A stretch of DNA of 47,565 bases. Origin: Metabacillus fastidiosus NBRC 101226 (GTDB lineage Bacteria > Bacillota > Bacilli > Bacillales > Bacillaceae). Of this stretch, positions 1 through 7,657 are shown in pieces. The stretch spans positions 1-47,565 of the forward strand of contig NZ_BCVG01000021.1 in the NCBI RefSeq assembly GCF_001591625.1, given 5' to 3'. Position numbers and translations under genes: made by a program. The stretch's first letter is position 1, and every line of letters starts with the position of its first letter. A model generated the notes under the pieces. It ran no database searches, was not told the origin of the DNA, and saw only the letters and a program-made list of their open reading frames with translations.

Positions 1-354
1 CTTAAAACGGCTAAGATCAGGCGTAACTTCTATCCAACTTTCTTTAGCTGCTTCATCATAAACAGATTTTAAATGATAAATGACCCAGCCTTTTGGCTCT
101 TCAGGTGCATTACTTGCTAAAGAAGATCTTCCTCCATAAAATCGTCTAGCTACCGTGATTTCCTTCTCTATTCCTTTCTCCATGTCCCCCATAAATTGTT
201 GAATTTCATCCCTATTTGCACTTTTCACCTCTTCTTCAACAGCATTATAATCTATAAATGACTGTATTATAGGTAAAGCTACAATGATAACTATGACTGA
301 CATGCTGACGATAACTAACATTATACTACTGATTATCACCATCTTCTTTGTCAT
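1..354 (-). CDS. Hypothetical membrane-anchored protein (3' part cut by window edge)
   Basis: An open frame starts at ATG 354-352 and runs off the left edge, giving 118 visible residues. A strong Shine-Dalgarno site (GGAGGA) sits a few bases before the ATG. The protein begins MTKK and then has one hydrophobic segment (about residues 5-30), which suggests a signal anchor with the rest outside the cell. The visible outer part is acidic and charged. I do not recognise a family, and the C-terminus lies outside the window. Confidence 0.7.
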   Translation of the reverse strand, partial: MTKKMVIISSIMLVIVSMSVIVIIVALPIIQSFIDYNAVEEEVKSANRDEIQQFMGDMEKGIEKEITVARRFYGGRSSLASNAPEEPKGWVIYHLKSVYDEAAKESWIEVTPDLSRFK

Positions 355-786
355 TCAGTTTCCTCCATTACTAATAAAATATAGATCTTCTATATACATA
401 GTGTTTCTATGTATTATGATATAAGAAAATACAAAATTTTTCAATAACTTCCATCTGTAGCTTTAAAATAAAGTTTAATTGAAACAATGTTATTAATCTT
501 GATAAACGAACAAAAGAAAAGAGTATATTTTTAAAAAAAGATTAATCAAAACATGTTCTTCTTATGTTAAATTGAATGTGTTTTTATAAAAAGGTTTGAT
601 CATTTTTTATTCCTTCTTCACCAAAAGCACCCGTTAGTTGAACAAGAAAAAATGGCTGTCGATAAAACAACCATATCTTGAACCAACATATAGTGAGTAA
701 AACTACTTCAGCTGGGTAGTATATGTTTAGGATCGTGTGCTTTCATCATTAGCATATTCCCCATTAATAAACAAGGAAGTGAATAG
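355..786. other. Gene-free interval, AT-rich
   Basis: This is a divergent intergenic stretch between the minus-strand gene ending at the left edge and the plus-strand glycine-zipper gene. It holds one copy of the dispersed repeat (627-650) and the promoter region of the downstream gene. A sigma-B-like arrangement may be present at about 694-718 (GAGTAA, 13 bases, GGGTAG), but the match to the consensus is only partial. I see no coding frame with a ribosome site here. Confidence 0.5.
627..650 (+). repeat. Dispersed repeat copy a (right-type)
   Basis: This is a copy of the repeat whose core is CACCCGTTAG followed by TTGAACAAGAAAA. It has the same orientation as all other copies in the first 9 kb. 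It is an isolated right-type end, with no left-type partner nearby. Confidence 0.75.
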
Positions 787-1086
787 ATGAATCAGAGTAA
801 CGAACGCAATAACTTTGGTAGAAATATAGAAGAAAGTGGCAACAATCAAGCTGGTAGTAATGCTAATCAAGGTGCGAGTGACTTTGGTGAAGCAGCAGCA
901 GCAGGAACTCTTAATGGAGCCGTTGCGGGTGCTATGATAGGTGCTCAATTTGGACTAATTGGTACTGTTATAGGCGGTGTTTCAGGCGGTGCTATTGGTA
1001 ACCAGATTGTAGAAGGGGCTGAAGTCGATGACAAAACAGCTTCCAAAAGTAATGATGAGAGCAATAATAACTCTATAAATAAGTAA
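787..1086 (+). CDS. Small glycine-zipper protein
   Basis: A 99-residue protein with a purine-rich ribosome site (aggaagtga) just before the ATG. The ends are polar and low in complexity, rich in Asn, Ser, Gln and Glu. The middle (about residues 36-76) is a hydrophobic Gly/Ala stretch with regular small-residue spacing, such as GAVAGAMIGA and IGGVSGGAIG. That spacing is typical of glycine-zipper segments, which pack helices together in membranes or oligomers. It has no signal peptide or lipobox. Its role is unknown. A bacteriocin-like or membrane-associated protein is possible, but no export or immunity genes sit beside it. A bidirectional terminator follows. Confidence 0.65.
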   Translation: MNQSNERNNFGRNIEESGNNQAGSNANQGASDFGEAAAAGTLNGAVAGAMIGAQFGLIGTVIGGVSGGAIGNQIVEGAEVDDKTASKSNDESNNNSINK

Positions 1087-1124
1087 CAGGCACTTTACAA
1101 AAATGTATTTGTGTTAATCTCACC

Positions 1125-1155
1125 AAAAAAGACCGTCAAAAAGACAGTCTTTTTT
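1125..1155 (+). terminator. Bidirectional Rho-independent terminator
   Basis: A hairpin with arms AAAAAAGACCGTC and GACAGTCTTTTTT (one G-T type mismatch) and an A5 loop lies between two convergent genes. The T-run is present in both directions. Confidence 0.8.
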
Positions 1156-1162
1156 CACTAAA

Positions 1163-1190
1163 GCACCCGTTACTTTAAGTACATTCCTTC
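1163..1190 (+). repeat. Dispersed repeat copy b (right-type)
   Basis: GCACCCGTTACTTTAAGT followed by ACATTCCTTC. It lies just past the stop codon of the minus-strand gene 1208-1567. The tail resembles that of copy d. Confidence 0.7.
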
Positions 1191-1207
1191 ACAATCTCTT
1201 ATAAATA

Positions 1208-1567
1208 TCACAATTCTGCTGATAGATTATAATCAACTTCTGCATTTTTTAGTCCATCAATTACTTTATTTATTCTTTTCAATAAGTCATTGATTTCTTC
1301 TTTTGTTAATTCACCTTCTACTTCTTGTAGGTTAAACATACTTAACCTCTTTGTTATATTTTCAACATAACCAATAAAAACTTTATCATGAGTCACTACA
1401 ATTTCGCCTATAGCAACATCAACAATTATATCTTCTACCTTGCCTAAATTACTGAAATCATCCACTAACCTTGCTATTGCATGTTTATGTCCTCTATCTT
1501 CAGTTAAAAACTCTTCATATACCTCATGAATTGTTTCGAACAATTCACTATATTCCCAGTGTTCCAC
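1208..1567 (-). CDS. Imm3-like immunity protein (tentative)
   Basis: A 119-residue acidic, soluble, mostly helical protein starting at GTG 1567. The N-terminus (EYSELFETIHEVYEEFL), the central VDVAIGEIVVTHDKVF and the C-terminal ELTKEEINDLLKRINKV resemble what I remember of the Imm3 family, which are immunity proteins of polymorphic toxins. If so, it would neutralise a secreted nuclease-type toxin in the cytoplasm. No toxin gene is intact next to it. A 30-codon frame directly upstream (1590-1682) could be the remnant of a toxin C-terminus. The family call is from memory of the pattern and is not certain. Confidence 0.5.
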   Translation of the reverse strand: MEHWEYSELFETIHEVYEEFLTEDRGHKHAIARLVDDFSNLGKVEDIIVDVAIGEIVVTHDKVFIGYVENITKRLSMFNLQEVEGELTKEEINDLLKRINKVIDGLKNAEVDYNLSAEL

Positions 1568-1589
1568 TAATAATCATTCCATCCATTAA

Positions 1590-1682
1590 TTAATTCGATT
1601 TTAATCTTTCACCATTATTGTAATGTAAATAACCTCTAATATGAATAACCTTTCCACCGTCTAATTCAGTAGGCATCCCCAT
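1590..1682 (-). pseudogene. 30-codon frame upstream of immunity-like gene; possible toxin-tail remnant
   Basis: The frame starts MGMPTELDGGKVIHIRGYLH and ends 22 bases before the GTG of the Imm3-like gene. An in-frame stop lies just upstream. In toxin-immunity pairs the toxin's C-terminus sits exactly here, so this may be the scar of a lost toxin. It could equally be a tiny independent gene or chance. Confidence 0.3.
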
Positions 1683-1720
1683 ATATAAACACCTAATTTG
1701 AATCTAAATATATTGTATTA

Positions 1721-1750
1721 ATCTGCCCCTTTAGTTGATCAACGAAAAAG
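1721..1750 (+). repeat. Dispersed repeat copy c (left-type)
   Basis: CTGCCCCTTTAGTTGATCAACG, a diverged copy of the repeat in the same orientation as the others. It includes a short palindrome, TTGATCAA. Confidence 0.65.
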
Positions 1751-1895
1751 AGAGCTGCCTGCTGGAATTCCATCTTCAACCCATGCCCCATTCACCTTAA
1801 GTCCATTTATTTGCAATTTTATGTTCTATGATTATTTTTTTAAAAGGACCGCAAAATAAGAAGGTAGGGAATGTCTTAACAAAGAAGGTACACCA

Positions 1896-2036
1896 ATGTC
1901 CAAAGATAAGCAGACACCTTCATCAGAGGTAGACCAAAAGAAACTTTTAAATGATAAAGTGGAGAAAGCTCGTCAAAACAATTTTGAAGATAACCACATT
2001 CGAAGAGTGACTACAAACGGTGCCCAAGGAGAATAA
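1896..2036 (+). CDS. Small conserved-looking 46-residue protein
   Basis: A short frame with a good ribosome site (AAGAAGGT, 7 bases before the ATG) and its own terminator directly downstream. The product begins MSKDKQTPSSEVDQKKLLND and ends NGAQGE. It is very hydrophilic and charged, with no cysteine, no membrane segment and a low content of large hydrophobics, so it is probably largely disordered. I do not recognise the family. Small acidic proteins of this kind occur in many spore-forming Bacillaceae, but nothing here proves a spore role. The RBS plus terminator context makes it likely real. Confidence 0.65.
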   Translation: MSKDKQTPSSEVDQKKLLNDKVEKARQNNFEDNHIRRVTTNGAQGE

Positions 2037-2050
2037 GTTTTTTCTCAGGA

Positions 2051-2082
2051 GCAGAATATCATTTCACGATATTCTGCTTTAT
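2051..2082 (+). terminator. Terminator after small gene
   Basis: A perfect 10-bp stem, GCAGAATATC / GATATTCTGC, with a 7-base loop followed by TTTATA, 15 bases past the stop of the 46-residue gene. Confidence 0.8.
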
Positions 2083-2190
2083 ACATTCAGTTAGTCTAAT
2101 AAGTGCAGACTCATTACAATGTTCATAAAATAAGCACGCTATTTGTTATCTGAAAAAATGCGTTCTTTTTTATGGAATTTTCCACAATCG

Positions 2191-2290
2191 TTCTTCAACT
2201 AACCTGCCCCGTTAGCACAATAAGAAAACAGGACCGCCGCAGTCATCCTATTTTTAACATAAGCACCCGTTAGCTTAAGTGCATTTCTTC
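2191..2290 (+). repeat. Dispersed repeat copy d (full unit, left and right ends)
   Basis: The left end TTCTTCAACTAACC with core CTGCCCCGTTAG is followed by an imperfect inverted repeat around AGGACCGCC...CATCCT, then the right core GCACCCGTTAG. This gives a roughly 100-base composite unit of the same layout as copies g and h. It lies downstream of the minus-strand Lrp gene. Confidence 0.75.
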
Positions 2291-2338
2291 ATAAACTAAT
2301 CCTATCCCATTTCTTTATTACGGGAACTAATTTTAACA

Positions 2339-2800
2339 TTATCCTAATTTATTTATGTCTTTTAATAAATTATTGGAAGGAATTAATGGTTTATAGTCTA
2401 TAGGTGAAGAAAGTGAAATTAATGTTGTTGAATTTCCATATTTCATACTTTCATTTTCAAAAAGTTCTAGTTCTTTTGTCGATTCAACTACTACTTTGAT
2501 CAAGTAATTAAATTCTCCACTAATACGATGACACTCTACTACTTGGGGGGTTTTCTCACAATAATCCACAAAGTTTAAACATTGCGTAGTTCTAAACAAA
2601 ATAAATGCTACAGTAGACTTTCCTATTTTATCATTCGCTACAATTGTTCTGTAATTAGCGATAATTCCTTGTTCCTCTAGCCTTTTTACTCTTTCTGTAA
2701 TTGCGGGTTGAGACATTCCAATCAACTTGCCAATTGATGTCATAGACAATTTTGCATCCTCTTGCATATACATCAATATTTCTCGATCTACACTATCCAT
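2339..2800 (-). CDS. Lrp/AsnC-family transcriptional regulator
   Basis: A 153-residue protein, the usual size for the family. The N-terminal helix-turn-helix (about residues 2-50) begins with the typical DREILMYMQEDAKLS and contains SQPAITERVKRLEEQGII. The C-terminal half (about 65-145) fits the RAM/AsnC ligand-binding and oligomer domain. Family members sense amino acids or related small molecules and act locally or globally. The gene is divergent from a serine hydrolase and MFS transporter pair, so control of that pair is the simplest guess. AAGGAG precedes the ATG. Confidence 0.9.
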   Translation of the reverse strand: MDSVDREILMYMQEDAKLSMTSIGKLIGMSQPAITERVKRLEEQGIIANYRTIVANDKIGKSTVAFILFRTTQCLNFVDYCEKTPQVVECHRISGEFNYLIKVVVESTKELELFENESMKYGNSTTLISLSSPIDYKPLIPSNNLLKDINKLG

Positions 2801-2923
2801 ATAAAACGCACTCCTTCTTCTTATATTGTATAAGTATTTATATACATATAACTAATATTTATAACCTCATTAGGTTTTTCTTTATTTTCTCATTCGGATT
2901 TATTGTTACTTCATTATAAATCA

Positions 2924-2952
2924 TTGCATAAAGAATTTCCAATTTATAATAT
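2924..2952 (+). promoter_or_regulatory. Sigma-A-like promoter for serine hydrolase/MFS pair
   Basis: TTGCAT (2924-2929), a 17-base spacer, then TAATAT (2947-2952). It lies in the divergent region between the Lrp gene and the hydrolase gene, which is AT-rich and a natural place for Lrp binding. Confidence 0.5.
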
Positions 2953-3085
2953 ATAAGTGAATCCATGTGAAAACAGATAATTTATAATTATTATTTAAAA
3001 TATCCAAATGGAACTTTGTGTAAAACATTTGTTGTTTTCTATAAAATTAAGTTGTATTAAAAAAACAGATAAGGACGTGTTGTTC

Positions 3086-4249
3086 ATGTTAACTACAGAT
3101 AACGAAATTGCTAGTTTAAGCAAACGAGTGAATGATGTTATTAACAAAGCTATAGAACACAACAAGATTGTTGGTACCGTTACTTTGATAAACAAAGATG
3201 GTAAGCTCATCTACAAAAATGCGGGGGGATATGCTGATAGGGAAGAAAAAATTAAAATGCATGAAGACTCGATATTTCGCATGGCCTCTGTAACTAAACC
3301 AATAGTTTCTGCAGCTGCTTTGATTCTAATATCCAAAGGAATTATTGAAATAGATGATCCGGTTACTAAATGGATTCCGGAATTCCAACCTTCATTAATT
3401 AATGGAGTTAAACCAAAAATAACTATAAAACATCTATTGACTCACACTGCTGGGTTAACATATGGTTTTCTGGAACCCGAAGGCGGAGGAGCATACAAAA
3501 AGGCTGGTGTTTCCGACGGGATGGACCTTTCTAGAATTTCTTTAGAAGAAAATTTAAAGAGACTCTCTACAACACCATTATTATATGAGCCAGGAACAAA
3601 CTGGGGGTACTCCATTGCCTTGGATGTCTTAGGAGCAGTTATAAGTAGGGCATATGGAAAGCCCTTGCCAGACTTAATTAAGTATCAGATTACAGATCCA
3701 TTAAAAATGATAAATACTTCATTTGAAGTTAAAGACCAGCAAAGATTAGTAACCCAATATGTTAGTGATTCCCCTATCCCTAGAAGAATGGGCGACAAAG
3801 AGATAGTGCCTGTATTTGAAGGCACAGCAGGTATAATATTTGAACCTGATCGTGTATTTGATAACACTGCTTTTCCTTCTGGTGGTTCTGGTATGAATGG
3901 AACGGCAGATGACTTTATGTCTTTTTTGGAAGAGTTAAGAGTAGGTACTAGGCTACTTTCCAGTGATCTAAAGAAAGAGATGACAAAAATCCAAACTGGA
4001 GATTTATCATTAGCGAACTGGCCTGGAAGGGGTTTTGGTTTAGGATTTACAATACTAAAAGATCCACGGGAGGCAAAAACAAAAGAGTCAATTGGTACTT
4101 GGAGATTAGGAGGAGCTTACGGACATTCTTGGTTTGTAGATCCGAAAGAAAAATTAACTGTAGTTTCCTTTACCAATACAGCCTTTGAGGGAATGTCAGG
4201 CCAATTCACAGTAGACTTATGTGACGCAGTTTATGGTGAATTAAAATAA
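3086..4249 (+). CDS. Beta-lactamase-fold serine hydrolase (class C / family VIII esterase type)
   Basis: A 387-residue protein from ATG 3086. AAGGA lies about 10 bases upstream, and the longer frame from 3008 lacks a ribosome site. Catalytic SxxK is seen as FRMASVTKP. The second motif is YSI (NWGYSIALDVLGAVI) where classic beta-lactamases have YxN. The late motif WRLGGAYGHSWFVDPKE replaces KTG. This combination fits family VIII carboxylesterases and small penicillin-binding-like proteins rather than true beta-lactamases. No signal peptide is visible, so it is probably cytoplasmic. The next gene, an MFS exporter, follows by 77 bases in the same direction, so the two may be co-transcribed under the divergent Lrp regulator. 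The substrate is unknown. Confidence 0.85.
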   Translation: MLTTDNEIASLSKRVNDVINKAIEHNKIVGTVTLINKDGKLIYKNAGGYADREEKIKMHEDSIFRMASVTKPIVSAAALILISKGIIEIDDPVTKWIPEFQPSLINGVKPKITIKHLLTHTAGLTYGFLEPEGGGAYKKAGVSDGMDLSRISLEENLKRLSTTPLLYEPGTNWGYSIALDVLGAVISRAYGKPLPDLIKYQITDPLKMINTSFEVKDQQRLVTQYVSDSPIPRRMGDKEIVPVFEGTAGIIFEPDRVFDNTAFPSGGSGMNGTADDFMSFLEELRVGTRLLSSDLKKEMTKIQTGDLSLANWPGRGFGLGFTILKDPREAKTKESIGTWRLGGAYGHSWFVDPKEKLTVVSFTNTAFEGMSGQFTVDLCDAVYGELK

Positions 4250-4326
4250 GACAAAAAATACTTTATTTCAAGGTTTCATTATCATGGTACCTAGAAATAA
4301 AGTAAACAAGAAAGGATGGTAGAGAT

Positions 4327-5526
4327 ATGACCAACGTTACAAGTATTCCGCAAGATGTAACAACCGCTAACGATTCAGAGCACCTTCCCTGGAACGGTTT
4401 GATTATTTTAGCATTGGCTGGATTTATTTGTGCATTAACAGAAACAATTCCAGCTGGTTTGTTAATTGAAATAGGAAATGGACTGAAAATTACGGAATCT
4501 CTTGCTGGTCAACTTGTTACTGCTTACGCATTAGGTTCATTACTGGCAGCTATTCCTCTGACAATTGCAACTCAAGGATGGAGAAGAAAGCCGTTGCTTC
4601 TATTATGTATTCTCGGGTTTCTAATCTTTAATACGATTACAGCAGTTTCAACGAATTATATCTTAACTCTAATTGCAAGATTCCTTGCCGGTATAACTGC
4701 AGGTGTTCTTTGGGGTATTACGGCAGGCTATGCCCGACTTATGGTGACAGACGCTCTTAAAGGAAAAGCGATGGCGGTAGCTATGGTCGGAACACCTTTA
4801 GCCTTAGCTTTTGGAGTTCCCCTAGGCACATACTTTGGTTCTTTTATGGGATGGCGTTTTGTCTTTATATTAATGTCGTTAATGACATTAATATTAATCT
4901 TTTGGAGTATCTGGAAACTTCCCAATTTTCCTGGACAATCATCCGAAAAGCGTTTGTCTATTGTAAAAGTTTGGTTAACTCCAAAAGTAAGGCCCATTTT
5001 ACTGATTGTATTAGCGTGGGTATTATCCCATAATATACTCTACACTTATATTGCTCCATATTTATATCAATTTGGTTTATCAAACCAGTTGGATATAATC
5101 TTACTGACGTTTGGTGCCATGGCACTAATTAGTATTTGGATTGTTGGATTATTGATTGATAAAATGCTGAGAAGATTAGTGTTGTTAAGCCTTTCGGGAT
5201 TCGGTTTGGCCTCTTTAGTTCTCGGACTAAGCTTGGATATAGCTATAGTAATCTATATTTCCGTTGCAATATGGGGGTTAACATTTGGAGGAGCAGCAAC
5301 ACTTTTACAAACTGCAATTGCAAATGTTAGTGGAAATGGTTCAAATGTTGCTCAATCTATGCTTGTAACAACATGGAATCTTGGGATTGGTATGGGTAGT
5401 TTTGTTGGAGCTCTCCTAATGGAAACAATAGGTGTTCTTTCTTTCCCTTGGACAATAGCTTTATTATTATTAGCTTTCCTAATTGCTTGGAGTGGCATTG
5501 AAAAAACACAAATTAGTAAAAATTAA
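4327..5526 (+). CDS. MFS transporter (DHA1-type efflux family)
   Basis: A 399-residue protein with about 12 hydrophobic segments. After the second helix it carries a typical loop with WRRKPLLLL. RFLAGITAGVLWGITAGYARL corresponds to the family's motif in helix 4/5. The family (AraJ/YdhP-like, DHA1) exports sugars, drugs or small metabolites by proton exchange. It follows the serine hydrolase gene and shares its direction. The pair could modify and export a compound, with the adjacent Lrp regulator sensing it; that link is inference. A clear terminator follows. Confidence 0.85.
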   Translation: MTNVTSIPQDVTTANDSEHLPWNGLIILALAGFICALTETIPAGLLIEIGNGLKITESLAGQLVTAYALGSLLAAIPLTIATQGWRRKPLLLLCILGFLIFNTITAVSTNYILTLIARFLAGITAGVLWGITAGYARLMVTDALKGKAMAVAMVGTPLALAFGVPLGTYFGSFMGWRFVFILMSLMTLILIFWSIWKLPNFPGQSSEKRLSIVKVWLTPKVRPILLIVLAWVLSHNILYTYIAPYLYQFGLSNQLDIILLTFGAMALISIWIVGLLIDKMLRRLVLLSLSGFGLASLVLGLSLDIAIVIYISVAIWGLTFGGAATLLQTAIANVSGNGSNVAQSMLVTTWNLGIGMGSFVGALLMETIGVLSFPWTIALLLLAFLIAWSGIEKTQISKN

Positions 5527-5533
5527 TAATTGT

Positions 5534-5571
5534 AAAAAGAACACACTCTTTTCAAAAGTTTGTGTTCTTTT
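5534..5571 (+). terminator. Terminator after MFS gene
   Basis: Stem AAAAGAACACA / TGTGTTCTTTT, a few bases past the stop codon, followed by T-rich sequence. Confidence 0.8.
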
Positions 5572-5656
5572 GTTAGCTTAAATTTATGTCTATATTTTTA
5601 AGAGCCTACAGCAATTAGTAAAGCTCTTATATATTTTGTTTTCTCATTCCTTTTTG

Positions 5657-5684
5657 CACTAAACTGTCCCTTTAGTTGAATAGG
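5657..5684 (+). repeat. Dispersed repeat copy e (left-type)
   Basis: ACTAAACTGTCCCTTTAG followed by TTGAATAGGA. Same orientation as the other copies, downstream of the minus-strand gene 5770-6099. Confidence 0.65.
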
Positions 5685-5752
5685 ATATTTAAATATCTAA
5701 AATAAGTCCTTTATATAAGTCTAGTTAACATATTACACATTATCGACAGTAA

Positions 5753-5784
5753 AAAAGGATCCTTCATCATCAAGAGATCCTTTT
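5753..5784 (-). terminator. Terminator overlapping the end of the DUF4306 gene
   Basis: Arms AAAAGGATC and GATCCTTTT, with a T-run on the minus strand. One arm lies inside the last codons of the gene (Lys-Arg-Ile-Ser-stop). Confidence 0.7.
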
Positions 5785-6099
5785 AGTTTTATCTATTATT
5801 TTATTATCTTTAAGATATTTTTTAATAATGATTGAAATTATTATTAGAAAATATACTATGCTAATGATCATTAGCCATATAAAAAGAGGTCTGAATTTTG
5901 CAGCATAAACAAAATAGTCTATTTGCATGATATCTTTATAATTTGTAGGTTCACCTTTAAGCCAATATGTAAACTTCGCAGTATATTTCCATTCATACTC
6001 ATTATCTAACAAAGCACTTCCTTCATACCATGCTGCAAAAGTTGAAAAAGAAAAGAAAAGCAATGAGGTACCTAATTGTATGAAATAATGTAACTTCAT
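5770..6099 (-). CDS. DUF4306-type small membrane protein (YjdJ-like)
   Basis: A 109-residue protein starting at ATG 6099. It has one hydrophobic segment near the N-terminus (about 8-26) and a longer one near residues 70-95, with an outside loop between them that contains AAWYEGSALLDNEYEWKYTA. This WYEGS...DNEYEWKY pattern is what I associate with DUF4306/YjdJ proteins of Bacillus. The C-terminus is lysine-rich and likely cytoplasmic. Function is unknown. It is a solitary small gene, flanked by repeat copy e and its own terminator. Confidence 0.65.
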   Translation of the reverse strand: MKLHYFIQLGTSLLFFSFSTFAAWYEGSALLDNEYEWKYTAKFTYWLKGEPTNYKDIMQIDYFVYAAKFRPLFIWLMIISIVYFLIIISIIIKKYLKDNKIIDKTKRIS

Positions 6100-6280
6100 C
6101 AAACCACAACCTTTTTAAATCAAAATGTTTATTCAATACTAAATAACTTATACAAATAAACGAATCCCTTGATTTCATCTAAATATGGATTTATTGGTCC
6201 ATTTTTCTAGACGGTATATTCTTTTCTAAAGTTACATATGCTTCCTTCATATCTAGTTAACATAAGTCACATTTTACAAA

Positions 6281-6315
6281 GACTAAAAGGGGCTTTAACA
6301 AAGATCCTTTTAGTC
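6281..6315 (-). terminator. Terminator after DUF5412 gene
   Basis: Stem GACTAAAAGG / CCTTTTAGTC. On the minus strand it follows the stop codon at 6318 directly, and TTTG comes after the stem. Confidence 0.65.
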
Positions 6316-6317
6316 TT

Positions 6318-6701
6318 TTATTGACTCATGTATTCTATCTCAATTCCATTTGATTTTTTCTCCATTTTGTAAGTTTCCGAAGACTTATGGTAAATAACTT
6401 TTAGATGTTTATTATCTAGCCATTCAATCGAAAAGTCTTTATTTGCCCTAAATGTATTTCCAGATTTATTTTTGAATTTATCGTCTTTCTCTAAAATTGA
6501 TAACTGAGGTGAAAATCCTGTTGTTGCACCACAACTTCTTTCAAAAATATAGGCTACATTCTCACCATTAGGAGAAGATATTTTTTGTTTAATATCATTT
6601 CCACACATATCATCAAGTTCCTTAGATATAAACTTAGCACCCATAAATACAAGTACAAATACTATTATTGTTATTAGAATAGTTTTAACCTTTTTGTTCA
6701 T
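6318..6701 (-). CDS. DUF5412-like membrane-anchored protein
   Basis: A 127-residue protein with one N-terminal membrane anchor (about residues 7-25) and an extracytoplasmic domain. The features CGNDIKQKISSPNGENVAY, FERSCGATTGFSPQLSI, GNTFRA and a late WLDNKHLKVIY match my memory of DUF5412. The two cysteines (Cys-33 and Cys-56 region) could form a disulfide outside the cell. The role is unknown. It is a stand-alone gene with a terminator immediately downstream. GGAGATTCC precedes the ATG. Confidence 0.65.
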   Translation of the reverse strand: MNKKVKTILITIIVFVLVFMGAKFISKELDDMCGNDIKQKISSPNGENVAYIFERSCGATTGFSPQLSILEKDDKFKNKSGNTFRANKDFSIEWLDNKHLKVIYHKSSETYKMEKKSNGIEIEYMSQ

Positions 6702-6800
6702 TGGAATCTCCTTTAATTATATAGAATATCTATGTATAGAATTGAATTCTAACATTATGTTAGATGATAATAAAGTTATTTAATTTTGATATAAAAATAT

Positions 6801-6836
6801 AAGAGCCTTTCTACATTTTATTGTAGAAAGGCTCTT
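6801..6836. terminator. Strong symmetrical hairpin
   Basis: A perfect 15-bp stem, AAGAGCCTTTCTACA / TGTAGAAAGGCTCTT, with a 6-base loop. It lies between the DUF2199 gene and the DUF5412 gene. The flanks are T-rich on the minus side, so it probably terminates minus-strand transcription. Confidence 0.7.
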
Positions 6837-6916
6837 TAAAGTTGTTTAATTTCTGTTCATTTAAATATGCTTGTGCTCAAAAATCAATAATAAAGTTGTT
6901 TAAATCTTATTAAGCT

Positions 6917-6944
6917 AAAGCACCCGTTAGTTCAACAAGAAAAG
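6917..6944 (+). repeat. Dispersed repeat copy f (right-type)
   Basis: AAAGCACCCGTTAGTTCAAC followed by AAGAAAAG, ending 3 bases from the stop codon of the DUF2199 gene. Confidence 0.75.
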
Positions 6945-6947
6945 TTA

Positions 6948-7487
6948 TTATTGTTCCTCTTCATCACATAGTTCTTCTGCAATCTGCTTTATACGTTCTA
7001 TTGTTATACCTTCTCTTTGATCTATAGCTAAGGGGTGCTCAGTTGGTTCTAACTCTATATAAGGACGTACTCCAACGGAAAGAGTATGAACCATTGTCTT
7101 TAAATTTATTGTTTCAGGATAACTAGGGATTGAAGTTGATAACCAGCCAAACATTGGCTCTAGTTCTTGTTCTCTTCCTTCCACTTCCCAATAATCATTA
7201 GTTTTATCAAAATTTCCTTCGCTTAATGAAACCCAGACATCCCAAATAAATGGTCCCTTTCCATCTATTACAGGAATTTCAATACATCCACGAATAAAAA
7301 AATACTCACCGTCAATAATGCACAAATCTTCGTTTATCTCTATCCGGCTTTCTTGTTCCTCTGATGGTACGTCGTAACAATAATCAGGAACTGGACTTCC
7401 ATAACTCATTGGAAGTTCATTGTGATACTTTCCGCAACATCTACATAAATAACCTTCTTGATAATTACTCATTATATAATCCCTCAC
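6948..7487 (-). CDS. DUF2199 domain protein
   Basis: A 179-residue soluble protein. The N-terminus has a putative zinc knuckle (LCRCCGKYHNELPMSYG) followed by PDYCYDVPSEEQ, which is characteristic of DUF2199. The central IRGCIEIPV and FIWDVWVSLSE and the later GWLSTSIPSYPET also fit this family. The exact start is unclear; MSNYQEGYLC six residues in (ATG 7472) is the more typical beginning. Function is unknown. Family members are often found near immunity-type or orphan small genes, as here. Confidence 0.85.
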   Translation of the reverse strand: MRDYIMSNYQEGYLCRCCGKYHNELPMSYGSPVPDYCYDVPSEEQESRIEINEDLCIIDGEYFFIRGCIEIPVIDGKGPFIWDVWVSLSEGNFDKTNDYWEVEGREQELEPMFGWLSTSIPSYPETINLKTMVHTLSVGVRPYIELEPTEHPLAIDQREGITIERIKQIAEELCDEEEQ

Positions 7488-7548
7488 AAGAAAAATAGCT
7501 TTTCCTCAATATTAACCCTAAAACCCAGTATATAATTAATATTTTTTT

Positions 7549-7632
7549 CTTATTTAACTAAACTGCACCGTTAGCACAATGCGAAAAAGCATTCCTGCTT
7601 ATTGCAGAAATGCACCTGTTAGTTGAAGAAAA
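7549..7632 (+). repeat. Dispersed repeat copy g (full unit with embedded terminator)
   Basis: The left end TTTAACTAAACTGCACCGTTAG and right end TGCACCTGTTAGTTGAAGAA enclose a hairpin, GCATTCCTGC / GCAGAAATGC. On the minus strand the hairpin is followed by TTTTTCG. The inner 50 bases are nearly identical to those of copy h, about 470 bases away. Confidence 0.8.
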
Positions 7633-7657
7633 AATCATTCGTTGAACCTCAAGATTT

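Noticed and set aside
727-948. Reverse-strand frame overlapping the glycine-zipper gene
   Set aside because: It lacks a ribosome site and its codons mirror the Ser/Asn and Gly/Ala-rich plus-strand gene.
787-1086. Class II bacteriocin
   Set aside because: A double-glycine leader, peptidase-exporter and dedicated immunity gene are all missing; only a glycine-zipper protein can be supported.
3086-4249. True class C beta-lactamase
   Set aside because: The YxN motif is replaced by YSI, there is no signal peptide, and the late motif is GGAYG rather than KTG.
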